From assembly GCA_038025085.1 (NCBI GenBank), contig CM076139.1:24135307-24199306 (forward strand): 64,000 nucleotides of DNA, in the 5' to 3' direction. Positions 34,906 through 46,979 of this stretch are shown in pieces. The stretch comes from Tetragonia tetragonoides (Eukaryota; Streptophyta; Magnoliopsida; Caryophyllales; Aizoaceae). The notes under the pieces were generated by a model that was not told the DNA's origin, made no database searches, and worked only from the letters and a program-made list of their open reading frames with translations. A program made the position numbers and the translations under genes. The first letter of the stretch is position 1; each line of letters starts with the position of its first letter.

Positions 34906-35218
34906 CTTTAGTCGATTACATTCCGAAGCCAAAAAGTAGAGCAGCTTTTGGCTCCAGTGGAAATGGTGGACAGATATTAATGGTACAAATAACATTAGCA
35001 AATTAAATTTAAGAAACAAATACAAATATTTGATCAGAAATTGCAATATAAGCAAATATTTTATAACCAATTATGGATAAGAATTAGTAACGCTCTATTT
35101 TAAGGTTTAATGACATTACTTTTATCCTTATTTGTTCAAATGAACCCCAATTTTTAAGCTCAATCATCAAAGTTACCTCAATTTCCTCATAAGTTCAATC
35201 AAGTTTGTCATTATGACA

Positions 35219-35230
35219 TATATAAATAAG
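35219..35230 (+). promoter_or_regulatory. TATA box of the PR-1 locus
   Basis: tatataaataag lies about 60-70 bp before the PR-1 ATG, a normal plant spacing. Confidence 0.6.
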
Positions 35231-35288
35231 ATGTACACCAGATTGTCAATTTCACCCCCACAACCCCAAAACATCTCTCCACTAAACA

Positions 35289-35789
35289 ATGGCTACTCTC
35301 TCCAATATTTTCCTAGCCATTGTTTCGATCATTATCCTTTCTTTAACAAATCTTTCTATTAGTGTAGTCGCACGTGGTGTCCGTCGACAATACGTTGCTC
35401 AACACAATATAGTACGTGCGGCAGTCAAGATGCCCCTAGTTTTTTAGAACAACACCGTAGCTGAATTTGCCAGGTCATACGCTCAAGAGAGAGTCGTTGA
35501 TTGCCAATTAAAGCACTCTGAAGATGAGCGTTATGGTGAGAACATAGCAATGAGCGATGGACCTATGACCCCAATTGAGGCCTTTAAAATGTGGGTCGGA
35601 GAGAAGGCCGATTATGATTATGCGTCTAATACATGTAAGGAAGGGAAAATGTGTGGGCATTATACACAAATTGTTTGGAGAGATACTAAATCAATTGGGT
35701 GTGCAAGTGCACATTGTCAAAATGGGGGTACATTTATCACTTGCAATTACTATCCCCCAGGAAATTATATTGGGGAAAGACCTTACTAG
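35289..35789 (+). pseudogene. Pathogenesis-related protein 1 (PR-1, CAP superfamily) with one premature stop
   Basis: The ATG at 35289 opens a 167-codon single-exon frame typical of basic PR-1. It has a hydrophobic signal peptide (about residues 1-30, FLAIVSIIILSLTNLSISVV), then a CAP domain with QHNIVRAAV, RYGENIAMSD, MCGHYTQIVWRDT and TCNYYPPGNYIGERPY. All six conserved cysteines are present (VDC, TC, MC, GC, HC, TC), as are the His/Glu cluster residues. Codon 53 (TAG at 35445-35447) sits where PLVW-D is expected, so the protein would end after about 52 residues. PR-1 proteins are secreted, sterol-binding and linked to defence. The rest of the frame is intact, so it is a very recent pseudogene, a polymorphism or a sequence error. 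Confidence 0.88.
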
Positions 35790-38697
35790 GCTACATTTAT
35801 TTTTCGGATAGGTCCAAATAATCCCATTATTGGTTTGTACATATTTTCTAAGTACACAATTATTGCATCCATGAACTACTGAAAGAAAAATAAACATAAG
35901 AAAATATTTTGACACTGCTGTATACAAATGGTTACGTTCAAAATTATGTTTCTCCAATTCTACACATAATTTTTACACCATATATTTTTCATATGTTGTA
36001 CTCTTTTAAGTATCATTATATGATGTATTGTACATTTTTGACATTATTTGATCTCCCATATAATCTTTCACATCAAGCTACGCGATCGTGATGTGAAATC
36101 CATATATGCTTTCTTTGTTTTATCATATCTTGATATACAATTATGCAATCTAGAAACCAATTCGTGGAAATGTACTTCGATGGATACCCAATAAGTATGT
36201 TAAGTTTGAGTTGAATTCGACATTTTGATGGTCTGAACCTTCCTTTTAGATTACATAGACGTGGTGATTCAAAATTTTAGATGTAGTTTTTGAATTAGTG
36301 ATTTGATTGGAGGATTTGAGTTTTATAATTGATTGTGTTGTCAATTCAAAAGCAACTTTTGTTCTTTACTCGTGTAGTTGGATGACAATCTCAATGAAAT
36401 TGTATTTGACTAAATGTCTTATTTGATTTGGCTATTATTACTAACATGAATTGTCTTTTTTTCCTGAATAATTATAAGAGTATTAGAAAGATGACTATAC
36501 ATTATTTATATTTTTTTTATTTAGGAAAATACTATCCATTGTTAATTTTTAGGAATGGAATCAAAGTAATTATCTCATGGTTAATTGTGAAGCGAATGAT
36601 AATGCTGACTAAATTGTCGTATTATTAGTCTTTGACATGTTTTGAATGGTAATGCTATTGCTATATGGTTACCGTAATTGAAAATTGTGATTTTGTGTCT
36701 AAAACATAGAGATTATGAGAAATTTATTAACATGATTATTGTGAATTATGATTAGGGGGTCGATGGGCGAGACTCTAAGTATTTGATTTCACAAGATTAA
36801 TTTACCGCATTCTTGAGTTAATTATCGGTGTTTGAGAGCAATGACACAAATGTTGTAACATGGGTACCATCATACTCTAAGAACCCTCGCTTTTTGGTCA
36901 CGTTAAAGAGATTATATTGTAACCAAAAAAAAAAAAGGAAAAAGAGAAGAAAAGATTGTTAGTAAAGAAATTATTGCAATTTTATTTTCAAATGAATAGA
37001 CACTTAATTAAGATAATAGGAAAGTTAAATTTTAGGAAACGAACAAAAATCATAAACAACAATCAAAATCAAAGATTTAGAAATATCACAACCTACACAA
37101 GTGCACCCAATTCTGATTGCGAATTATGACTTATATAACCCAAAAGTCAAAGAGTGAATTTGGGGGTTGTATGAAGGAGATGGGAAGGTGATGTAAGAAA
37201 GCCCATGATCCCAACTCACCCGCTAAAACAATGACCTCTAGTAATTCTATCCATGTTGATCATTTATTCAGATTGCAGGTTGTATACAAATCTAGTTGTT
37301 CAAGGTATGAAATTAACTAGATGGATTGAACATACCATTTAATAAATATTCGCACACAATTTATCCAAATTACTTGCTTTCTAATTAACAAGCGTAAACC
37401 AAAAAAATTATAATATTAGGGCGGTGATCAGACACCAATAAGGTTTTGCTGATGTGGATGTGATAAGGGAGGTACTTGTCAATTGATTTAGCTTACATAG
37501 TATAGGATTGAAGATAAGTACACATAATCTTCATGACTATTTAGCTCGAAATAGATGTGGATACGATGGTTTGAACCACATTAGGAGATTAAAGGATTAC
37601 GATATAGTCACTTCGATCGAGTATATAAAAATTTCTGATAAATCCTTGTGCGCGAGAGTAACGATGACAATGTATACAAAATGTAGTATTTTTGAACACC
37701 ATGATGGTTTACCCGAAGAGTTGAAAAGATAAGGTGTATACTTTTGATGAAAACAGTTCAATAAGAGAAAACAACCCTAGTTCTTGCAAATGCTCAAGAT
37801 AGGGTCCCCTAGGTACAATTTTCTGAAGTTGAATTGTGATTGTGCTATAAAGTTTGTGGGTTCGTGAAGTCAGAAAGGGGAGTTGACAATGTCGTGAAGT
37901 TGGTGGGTTCGTGAAATGTGTAGGCATCATACGATCTGGAGTAGGTAAAGGGTGAGATGGTTGTATGAGGTCTGGTTACGACACATGAGAATGGATGACA
38001 TTCAGTAGACGTGAAGTTGAATGGGTCTAACTTCAATTCCGAAGTTACAACATAAGCAGTATCCGAAAACTCCCGCACGTAACATGTTTCATGTAGCATT
38101 TTACAACGATGTATGAATTTCCAAAACTTGTCAGTAGTCGTGTTTGTCTAAAGATGACAATTTGCACATATTCTCGCACATAATCATTCTAATTTAACTT
38201 GTAATTTAATGAAGGTGTACAACATTCAATATAATATTACTTCTGAACTATATCATTGTATTACTCCTTCTCTATGACTAATTCAAAATTGGCCCTAGAA
38301 AAAAAAACACATATTTTGTTCTTTACTTTTTTTTTACCTTTGTTTAACATCTATACAAATTGCACATTTTTCTCTCCCTGAACAAAAAATAAAAACCTTA
38401 CCTTCAATTCTCTACTTCATTGTTCAAGTGGCTGTCATTAGTGATTAATTAGTGACGGTAAGGCCCAAATCATTTTATACCCGGTTGTTTATCAGTGTTT
38501 TTGTGTCTTTTCATAGAATAAAAGTACTTTCTCTCAGTTATTGTGAGCATTTCTAGATTTGCTAGATTGCTGAGATTCCATTTAGATTTAGTTGGGAAGA
38601 CAAATTAGATCTTTCATATCAAATGGGTCTCTATTTCCATAATAAAACACCAATTCAAAATGCACGAGAACAATCTAATTTACACAAAAGCTCAAAT
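35790..38697. other. AT-rich intergenic DNA, nothing recognised
   Basis: About 2.9 kb downstream of the PR-1 locus with only short open frames lacking domains. No element boundaries were found. Confidence 0.5.
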
Positions 38698-38801
38698 GAG
38701 ACGGCCTCATGCATGAGACATGATACCTGTGGGCAAAAAGTGATACCAATGTACAAAAAAAGTGATACATCCGCACATATCTCGTGCATGAGGCCGCCTC
38801 C
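38698..38801. repeat. Small foldback element
   Basis: gagacggcctcatgcatgaga and an inverted counterpart (ctcgtgcatgaggccgcctc) bracket a short centre with repeated gtgatac. No TSD is clear. Confidence 0.55.
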
Positions 38802-38961
38802 CAAGAAAGGGGAAAACATTAAGGAAAAAAAGAAAAGAAAAGAAAAAAGTCGACCATTGTTAACAATTCACAATGTTGTACTCCCTCCGTTCCACAATAA
38901 GCTTCATGTTTGACTTTTTGAGTCAAACTTTCCAAAATTTGACTATTGATTTATGAAAAGG

Positions 38962-40301
38962 ATTTTTTGGTTCGAAACTACCTTTTTTTGTTAAACTTTT
39001 GTGGGGAACTACCTTATAAATATGTTTTTGTGAAAAACTACCTTACTTTACAAAAAAATTTGTTGAAGACAACCAATTAACAGAATAACCACTAATGGGG
39101 TTAACATTGCGTGTGAATGACTATTTTGCCCCTCTTTCTTACCCATTTCTCTTTCCTCTATTAACATTCAAAATTTCCTTTTTTTATTTATTTTTTTTTT
39201 ATTGTCTCCTATGTGTAAATATAGAAAAATAGAGTGTTTCTCTCACCTCCCTTGTTACCTTCGGCAAGCAAAAACTGTATTATCGGAAAAAAATTCACCT
39301 GAAAAGAACTTGCAAGAGGTGGATCCACAAATAAAAATTGCAAGTGGTGGGGAATTGAGGCGTAATCGACGAATTAGAGACACATAGAGAGACCCAACGC
39401 AGTAAAAGGTTCTAGCGGAGTAATCAAACCAAGCAACGGTATCAATATATTCATTGTTGAGTTACTAGTCCACAGAAAATCAGGAAGTAAAGTCTAAAAT
39501 GTGAGAACTACCACTAGAGAGGATAGATCTTTAACTCAAATATTAAACCTTTATGATCCTAAAACTAATAGCCTAAAAGCATAAGAAAAAACACCAGAAC
39601 TGGTCCACGAAAGTGACCCATTCAGGCCATGGATGATTCAGATGAAGCTCTTGTAAAGTTGTTGAAGAGTTTTCAATGGCGGTTTCCGCAAGAGCAACAT
39701 TAGTGAAGTAAGAAGTATAGTAGCGATGAGAATAATGGAGGGTTTTGGGAAAAAAGGGGGTTTAGTGCTTATGTGGAGGAGAGAGAATTAGGGGTTCAGA
39801 GTCATTAAGTTTCCTTGGTTGGTTGCTGCTCCTAGTATGCAAAGTAATTTTGTAGTTGACATATTTATTTTTTTTTTAGGAGAAAGGAGAAGAAGGATTG
39901 GGGTTTTAGTCGGAGATGATGGATGGTTTAATGTCTTTTTAAGGGTAAGAAATGGCTCGAGGATTAGCAATATTTGACAACTCCAGAGGCCCCAATGAGA
40001 GCTTCAAGAAAAAGAGCATAAGTTGTTGTAAATTGTGGGTGAAGGGACAAATTGCAGATTAGGGAAAAAGAACTGGGGAAGAGGAGAGGGCACACGTGAG
40101 AGGCACGGTGGAAATGAGGGGCAAAAAGGTCAAAAAAAGTCAAACAACGGCTCAAGTTAACATCATTAGTGTTTTTTTGTTAGTTGGTAGTCTTTAACAA
40201 AAAAAAATGAAGTAAGGTGGTTCCCACAACTTAACTTTATAAGGTACTAGTTTCTCACAAAAAGTAAACCAAAAAAATGTAGTTTTTGACAAAAAAATGT
40301 T
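38962..40301. mobile_element. Mutator-like element with long terminal inverted repeats, 1.3 kb
   Basis: Imperfect inverted repeats of about 150 bp face each other (aactacctt... and its inverse aaggtggttcc...). The flanks atgaaaagg (38953-38961) and atgaaaaag (40302-40310) are a 9-bp TSD with one mismatch. No transposase is recognisable in the 1-kb centre; whether the centre is captured host sequence cannot be judged here. Confidence 0.72.
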
Positions 40302-40417
40302 ATGAAAAAGATAGGAAGATTTACAATATTAAAATACTATCTATAGATTCATGTTTAATTGTATTTTAACAATATCAACTTTTTATAATTTAGATATTTA
40401 TATAATAATAATTATTG

Positions 40418-43378
40418 TTTTTTTTTTTTTTTTTGAAAAGGCAAGATAACCGGGCAACCAGAAAAGGTTAGCCTAAGGTGTCCTTTACCAGTAAACTGGT
40501 AATGGACTGGTCACAAGACCACAGAGCAGGAACACTACAAGAGTGACCTAGATGAGCCAGATAGTCTGCCACTGCATTTGCTTCCCTGAAACAATGGAGG
40601 ACTTCCACTCGATCGAAAAAATGAAGATCCTTCTTGGTATCGATAATATTTTCGATCTCCCAAGGGATATGCCATTCTGCTCGAATTGCTTTAATCACCG
40701 CAAGGTTATCTCCTTCTATGGTGATCTTCCGATATCCTTGGTCTCTTGCCGCCTTGATTCCTTCTCGTAGTCCTATTGCTTCTGCCATCAATATAGATCT
40801 TGACCCACAGGATCGCGCCCCCATTATGATCGGTTCACATTTATCTTTGCGGAGAATAAAGCCTGCAGCTACATCCAGATTATTTAGTTTAGAACCGTCA
40901 AAATTGAGTTTGACATAATCATATCTTGGGGGAGCCCATGACACATTGGGTCGTGGTCCTGACTTTTTGGCTTTCTTGTGGAAGGCCCCTTTTGTATCGA
41001 AATCAATATCTTTTTGTAACATGGCTTTCCACTCACTGAAACTGAACTGAACTGACACCGCTATCTGACGAGGATTAGTCGTTAGATTATTAAATTGCAC
41101 TTTATTACGGGCAAACTAGAATAACCACCAGGTCATAATAAGAAGGATTAGATCCCATTCAGAAATTTTGTTTCTTAAAAAGTTAAGGCTTTGTATAAAG
41201 GAGAGGTCGTTATCAATATCCACACTAATCTTAACTCCATAGAGAGCGTTAACCTCTTGTAGAGTTTGGAGGAAGATAGGGCAATGAAAAAATAAATGGT
41301 ACTTGTCTTCACTATGATAATTGCAAAAGACACATTCTTGAGGTATGAATACTTTACTCTGTTGTAACCTCTGCTTTGTAGGTAATCCATCAAGACATAG
41401 TTTCCAGATAAAGACTTTAATTTTTGGAGGGATATTAATGTCCCAAATCCAACTAAACTCACAAGGTGTTTGATTACCATCGGAGAGACCTTGTGCTCTC
41501 CAAGTAGCCGATTTATAGGAAAAATCTCCGTTACTAGAAGGGCCCCAGTAAAATTTATCTGGGACTTCATTATAAGGAATAGGGATTCATAGAATTGCTT
41601 TAATCGTGTCAGAGGGAACCACCCGAGCTAAGCGATTTATATCCCATCCACCCATTTTCGAGAAAAAGCATTTTACAGGAATTGTTAAGTCAAAGAGAGG
41701 ATCATCTGAGTATTCATCATGGAGCATTTCTTTTAACAGAAACTGAGAGACCCAGATATCTGTCCAAAAATGAATACTTTCTCCATCACCAACTTGCCAC
41801 CGAAGACCTTTTTTGAATAGAAGGCGGATGTTAAGAAGATGCTACCATTGCCAAGAAATTTTCTTTCCTTTATTTACATCGAGAATGTGGTTATCCTTTA
41901 AGTACTTACTCTTTATGAGTCTTACCCATTTGCAATCTGGCTCCTTTATTATTTTCCATATTATTTTCATTTGCATTGCTTGATTGACCGCTTCTGCTTT
42001 CCGGAGTCCTAGACCACCTAATTTTTTCGGACGACAAACTTTATCCCAACCAATTAGGTTTGCTGATCTACAATCTGGACTTTTATTCCAAAGGAAGTTT
42101 CTATTAATTTTGTCTAAACTGGCTAGAGTAGTTGTTGGAAGGTAAAAACTTTGCATAGTATAGATTGGCGTAACTGCAAGGTTTGCCTGAATAAGTGTAG
42201 CCCGACCAGCTTGGGATAAGGAATTGGCCTTCCATTTAGCTAAATGGGTCTGTGTGCGTTCAATGACATTATGAAAAGTCTGATCAGTGACCCGTTCGTT
42301 TATGATCGGGCATCCTAAATATTTATCTAGACTGGAAGAGTGGCTCATTAAAAGAATTCCTTTAAAAGAATGTATCAAATTCCTCGTAATATTTTTAGTA
42401 CGTTGGAAAGCTGATTTGTCAAAATTGATTTTTTGACCTGACATATTACAGTAATGGTCTAGAATGTTTTTGATTGTATGGCAGCTTTGATTAGATGCTT
42501 CAGCAAAAATTGTCGTATCATCTGCAAAAGTAAGAAAATGAATCTTTTCTGCTCCATGACAGATTTTGATTCCAATACTTTTAGTCGATAAGTCACTTTC
42601 ACGTTGCAAACGGCGGGCTAGAACTTCCGCACAAAGAATAAAAATATAGGGGGATAAAGGGTCCCCTTGACGAATTCCCCGGGAAGGAATAAAGGTTGGG
42701 CCAAGGGGAATTGTTAACAAGAACTGAAAAAGTTACTGTTGAAATACATTCCTTTATCCAACCAATCCACTTTTCACTGAATCCAAACTTTCTAAAATCC
42801 TGAAAAATAAAATTCCAGTCTAATCTGTCATAGGCTTTCTCCATATCTAATTTAATCCCTAACCACCCACTTTTACCTTTTTTTGAACAAAAAGTATGAA
42901 ACATCTCGTGAGCTATTAGGACGTTATCCTGAATACATCTATTTTCCACAAAAGCTCCTTGGAGTGGATGAATTAACTTTGTCAAGACAAGCTTTAGACG
43001 TTCCGTTAAAATTTTAGAAATGACTTTGTAAATTGTCGTACACAGTTTAATTGGTCTAAAATGATTAGCAGCCTGAGGGTTATCTATCTTAGGAATAAGA
43101 GCTATAAACGTTTGGTTAATTTCTTTTAAAATTTTTCCAGAAAAGAAAAAACCCTTCACAGCTCTTATAAGGGAAGGCCCAATGATTGGCCAATAGGTTT
43201 GAAAAAAGATGGCCGGAAAGCCGTCTGGTCCCTGCGATTTGTTAGGTGCTAAAAGAAAAACAAATTGTTTAATTTCATCATCTGTAACCTCCTTTGTTAA
43301 GTTGGCATTGTCTACATCATTGATTTCGACTTTAATATCATGAAGATCAATGTTCGTAGGGTTAAGACAATTGTTATC
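40418..43378 (-). mobile_element. L1-type LINE, 5' truncated, minus strand
   Basis: A poly-T run (40418-40433) and a perfect 14-bp TSD aataataattattg (40404-40417 and 43379-43392) frame 2.96 kb. It carries the ORF2 reverse transcriptase, zf-RVT and RNase H regions but no endonuclease or ORF1. Confidence 0.95.
40468..43378 (-). pseudogene. LINE ORF2: reverse transcriptase, zf-RVT and RNase H
   Basis: From 43378 downward the order is: RT (NKSQGPDGFPAIFFQTYW, LDMEKAYDRLDW with a catalytic Asp, RGIRQGDPLSPY, and the FADD catalytic box in HFLTFADDTTIF), the thumb region (YLGCPIINERVTDQTFHNV), a zf-RVT segment (41570-41175) and an RNase H of the RVT_3 type (KLNFDGSKLN, AEAIGLREGIKAARDQGY, FREANAVADYLAHLGH; 40960-40500). 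There is a frameshift near 42705 between the RT halves, further breaks near 41842 and 41570, and a stop near 41100. The first residues of the open frame past 43378 belong to flanking DNA. The copy is inactive. Confidence 0.93.
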
Positions 43379-43454
43379 AATAATAATTATTGATGATGGA
43401 AGTATTGTCTCGTCGATCGTCAAACAAAAAGCTTATTTTGAAACATTGGGAGTA

Positions 43455-43634
43455 TTTGTATAGTTGTAACTTGTATTGCCTGTCCACAAGGAAAGCATAG
43501 TTATAGAAGAAGCCTTTTTCAGGATTGAACCAACCGTGAAAACGCAAACATCACAATTCACACCCCAATCCAAACCTTCTTGTTTTAGTACTTTCTCTCT
43601 CTCTCATCTTCCCTCACCTTCATCACCTCACCCC

Positions 43635-43675
<41 letters not shown>

Positions 43676-45083
43676 GGGTGCGCATTACTCATTTGGCTTT
43701 CTCACTTCTCATCATGTTGGTTGGTTTATCACATCCTTATCTTGTTACTTTCCCTTATTTTTTTTTTTTTATGTATTTCTCATGTGCTGCACTTGTAAAG
43801 TTCATAATTTTACTAGTTTGTTAAATTTGCTATATGGGTTACCTCACGTTTGAGAAATAAGTTGGGCATTTGCTAATTAGATGCTAATTTTTAACAATTT
43901 TGTTAATTTTGATGTATTGAAGTATTGTTGGTTGATGGGAAAGAAACCCCTTTTATATAATTACAGAGATGTTCAACTTGTTCCTTTGTTAAAGTTAAAA
44001 AAAGGGCTTAGGGTTAACTTCACCTTCTTGCTTAACTTAATGTTCAATGCTTGAGCCTCTTGTTTGTTTGTAAAGTTAGGTTCTTTTTTTTCAATTTCTT
44101 CTTATTTTTTTTTTTAATTTCTGTTTTTGGGTATTGGATGATGGATATTATGCTTGTGGGAATTTGAATACGGAGATAGGGTTCAGACTTCAGAGTGTTA
44201 GATTTTTTACAATTTCTGTATTTTTGATGAAAGAGCCTTGTTGGTGCAGGATATGTTTGTGCTATTGGCCTAATTGGGACATTAGAGTCACTAACAAAGT
44301 AAACATGAAGCAAACACAAGAAAAAAGTTATCGTTTTTGCTACTGAATGACGGTCCAAATTGTGGTGAATATCGATATAGCTGTTTCTGTAGAGTTTAGG
44401 AATCAGAAAACTTTGTATTGATATTTGTTATTTTCTTTCTCTTGTAATGTGAAATCGAATCTTCAATTTGCTGCCACCCTCCAACAATTGAGGTTATCAA
44501 AAGTTCACATCCTTCATATTTTGGGGCCTCCTTCCACCCCAATCGAACCCCTCTCTCTTCCATCCTGAGCTTCAAAATCTTTCATAGTTCCATTGTTTTT
44601 GTGACTTTTAGTCATTGTTTGCCTGCTTCTAATTTTACATTGTTCAGTTAATTTTGACTTTTGGTTATCTCCGCTAATTTTCGAGACCCTAGATTAGAAA
44701 TGTCGGATGAAAAGTTGAAGTGTTAGAGTTGGGTTGAATGATTGATTAAGCAGATGTTCTGATATGGAATTGCCATTTCCTAAAGCAAAACCTGGAAATA
44801 AGGGTTAGTTTAAGAAGAGGTGTGAAAATGAGGACACTTCTAGTTGGATGAAACTTTCCAATATTGGATTTGCGTTCCATTACAAAATTTAGAAGAGTAC
44901 CAGTTGCGGATTAGCCACTGGCCATTTAGTTTGTAGAATGCTATTGCCCTTTGAACTGAGTTAGCAGTTCGATAGAACACATTGTTAATATAGTGACAGG
45001 ATTGCCCAGAGTTCAACCAAACAGAAGTGATTCCAAGTGGAAATAAAATAAAGTAAGTGACAACAACAAGACTCATTTGCGAG
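43455..45083 (+). other. Probable 5' region of the downstream membrane-protein gene
   Basis: A pyrimidine-rich segment with CT microsatellite (43638-43671) resembles a plant 5' leader, and T-rich DNA follows. No coding homology is visible. Assigning it as the leader/first intron of the gene at 46980-52591 is an inference from position. Confidence 0.35.
43638..43671 (+). repeat. (CT)n microsatellite
   Basis: About 34 bp of uninterrupted CT. Confidence 0.95.
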
Positions 45084-46075
45084 GGCTGTCTCTGCGAGAA
45101 CCTAAGAAAGAAAAACATTATTGATAAGAGGGAAAGTACTGAGGGGAGAAGTCTTTGTAGTACTAATTTACTTTGAATAAGGTTCTTCTTTTATTACATA
45201 GTACCAAGATTAATGAGTAGGAACATGAATGATTGTGGTGTTTAAGCTTTCAAGTGTTGCAACGGCTGTCTTTGAGAGGACCTAAGAAGGAAAGCATTTT
45301 TGATAAGAAGGAAAGTACTGCAAGGAGAAGGTCTTTGTAGTACTATGAATATGGATTTCTTTAATTACTTAGCAGTATAGCACCTTCCGAGGGCTATGGT
45401 GGCTCCTGGGACACCTTCCGAGGGCTCCTTATGACAGAGAAATGGAGGAATTTTCCTCTCTTTTTAGTGTTCTTAATACCATTCACCTTGTCCCTAATGA
45501 TGATTCTCGGTTTGGGTTGTGGACTCCTCTATTCCTGCAAATTTTTCTTACACTGTCTTAGTCTTCCCTCTCAGTATTCCCATTTCCCACTTGCTGGTTA
45601 CATTTGAAATTCAAAGGTCCCTTTGAAGGTGCGAGCTTTCATTTGGACCCTGGTGCTAGGCAAATTGAATACTCATGATTTGTTACAGCGTTGTAGACCT
45701 GGTTGGGCTTTGCAACCCGACATGTGTGTTATGTGCCGCAGGGATAGTGAGATGGGTGCACATTTGGCAAAGCAATGTGATTATGCTCGTAGCTTATGGG
45801 GCTGGTTGTTGGGTGAGTGTTTCATTTCACCTGCGATGAATAGTCATCACCTACTGACTCGATATGTTGGTTTGGGGATGACTAAGGAGCAGAGATTATT
45901 GTGGCGTTAGGCCGCTTTTGCTATCTTATGGTGCCTTTGGCTGGAGCGCAACTCTAGGATCTTTGATGGGGTCTATAGAACAGTGGATAATGTTTGGGAT
46001 CGTGTGGTCTATTTGGCTTCTTTATGGGCCAAGACTGCTCGGCTTTTGCGGGGGTGTCTCGTATGGACATCCAAC

Positions 46076-46826
46076 CTTAGTTTTAAAAAGCGCGAGGCGC
46101 TTCGAGGCGATAAGGGTTTTTGGAGTCAGAGCGCGAGGCGCAAGGCGAAGGCGCACGCCTCACGTACGAGAGGCGTACTATTTTAAAATTCTTAAAAAGT
46201 ATTTTTATATTTTAATTTTAAGGATAAATTGGCCAAAACCCCCTATACTTTTGAACATTTTGGCCAAAACACCCAAATACTTTAAATTTTGGCAAGTATC
46301 CCCTAGAAAAATTAAAAAGCCATGTTAATCTCCCGAAGATTGATTTTCCGGCCACTTTATAAATTTTTGATCCCGTTTTGCCCTCATGCGTTTTGCAAAA
46401 GATACATTTTTTTCCATACGAAATGAAAAATTACCACATAAAAAGAAAAGCAATGTGTATTACATTGTGGTAACTTTTCATTTCGTATGGAAAAAATGTA
46501 TTTTTTGCAAAACGGATGAGGGCAAAACGGGATCAAAAATTTATAAAGTAGTCGGAAAATCAAGTTTGGGGGGATTAACACGGTTTTTTAATTTTTCTAG
46601 GGGGTACTTGCCAAAGTTCAAAATATTTGGGTGTTCTGGCCAAAATGTTCAAAAGTCTAAGGGGTTTTGGCCAATTTGTCCTAATTTTAACTCAAAACAC
46701 ATTAATTTAAAGTCAAGATAGAAATAGAAAACAACTTTCTAAATATTATAGAAATTGAACAAATTAATAAGATTAGATGGAAAATTGAACAAAATCAATG
46801 TTTTGGAGTAACTTTTTAAAACTAAG
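46076..46826. mobile_element. Non-autonomous hAT-like element inside the LINE
   Basis: Ends cttagttttaaaaag / ctttttaaaactaag are nearly perfect inverted repeats. The perfect 8-bp TSD catccaac lies at 46068-46075 and 46827-46834. The left subterminal region is a CpG-rich array of gcgaggcgc-type motifs (46088-46180), familiar from plant genomes. Confidence 0.88.
46222..46682. mobile_element. 461-bp near-palindromic Mutator-like MITE
   Basis: The two halves are inverted repeats over about 220 bp (ggataaattggccaaaac / gttttggccaatttgtcc at the ends). The perfect 9-bp TSD taattttaa is at 46213-46221 and 46683-46691. Confidence 0.92.
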
Positions 46827-46979
46827 CATCCAACGACATTGGAGGGATTTGTAGTTTACGTTTTTTTATATTCTGAGGACGTCTTGTCCTCTTTCTTTTG
46901 TAATTAACCTCTTTTATTATTAATGAAATTTTTACTTATCTAAAAAAAAAGTAAAGCACCAAGATTAACCAGTAGGAGC

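Larger units (their letters stand above)
38881..43452. mobile_element. Stowaway-like Tc1/mariner MITE split by two insertions
   Basis: It begins ctccctccgttcc next to TA (38879-38880) and ends acattgggag next to TA (43453-43454). Its first and last about 40 bp are inverted repeats (aataagctt...gtttgac). Removing the insertions at 38962-40301 and 40418-43378 leaves roughly 250 bp, a normal Stowaway size. Confidence 0.82.
45385..46949 (+). mobile_element. 5'-truncated LINE, plus strand, carrying nested elements
   Basis: An A tail (46942-46950) and 11-bp flanks agtatagcacc (45374-45384) / agtaaagcacc (46950-46960) frame it. The coding part (about 45600-46065) is a zf-RVT domain: VPLKVRAFIWTLVLGKLNTH and CVMCRRDSEMGAHL, then WLERNSRIFDG after a stop near 45908. 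The hAT-like element at 46076 interrupts it. Confidence 0.85.

Noticed and set aside
41175..41570. Separate protein-coding gene
   Set aside because: It is the zf-RVT part of the LINE ORF2, set apart only by frameshifts.
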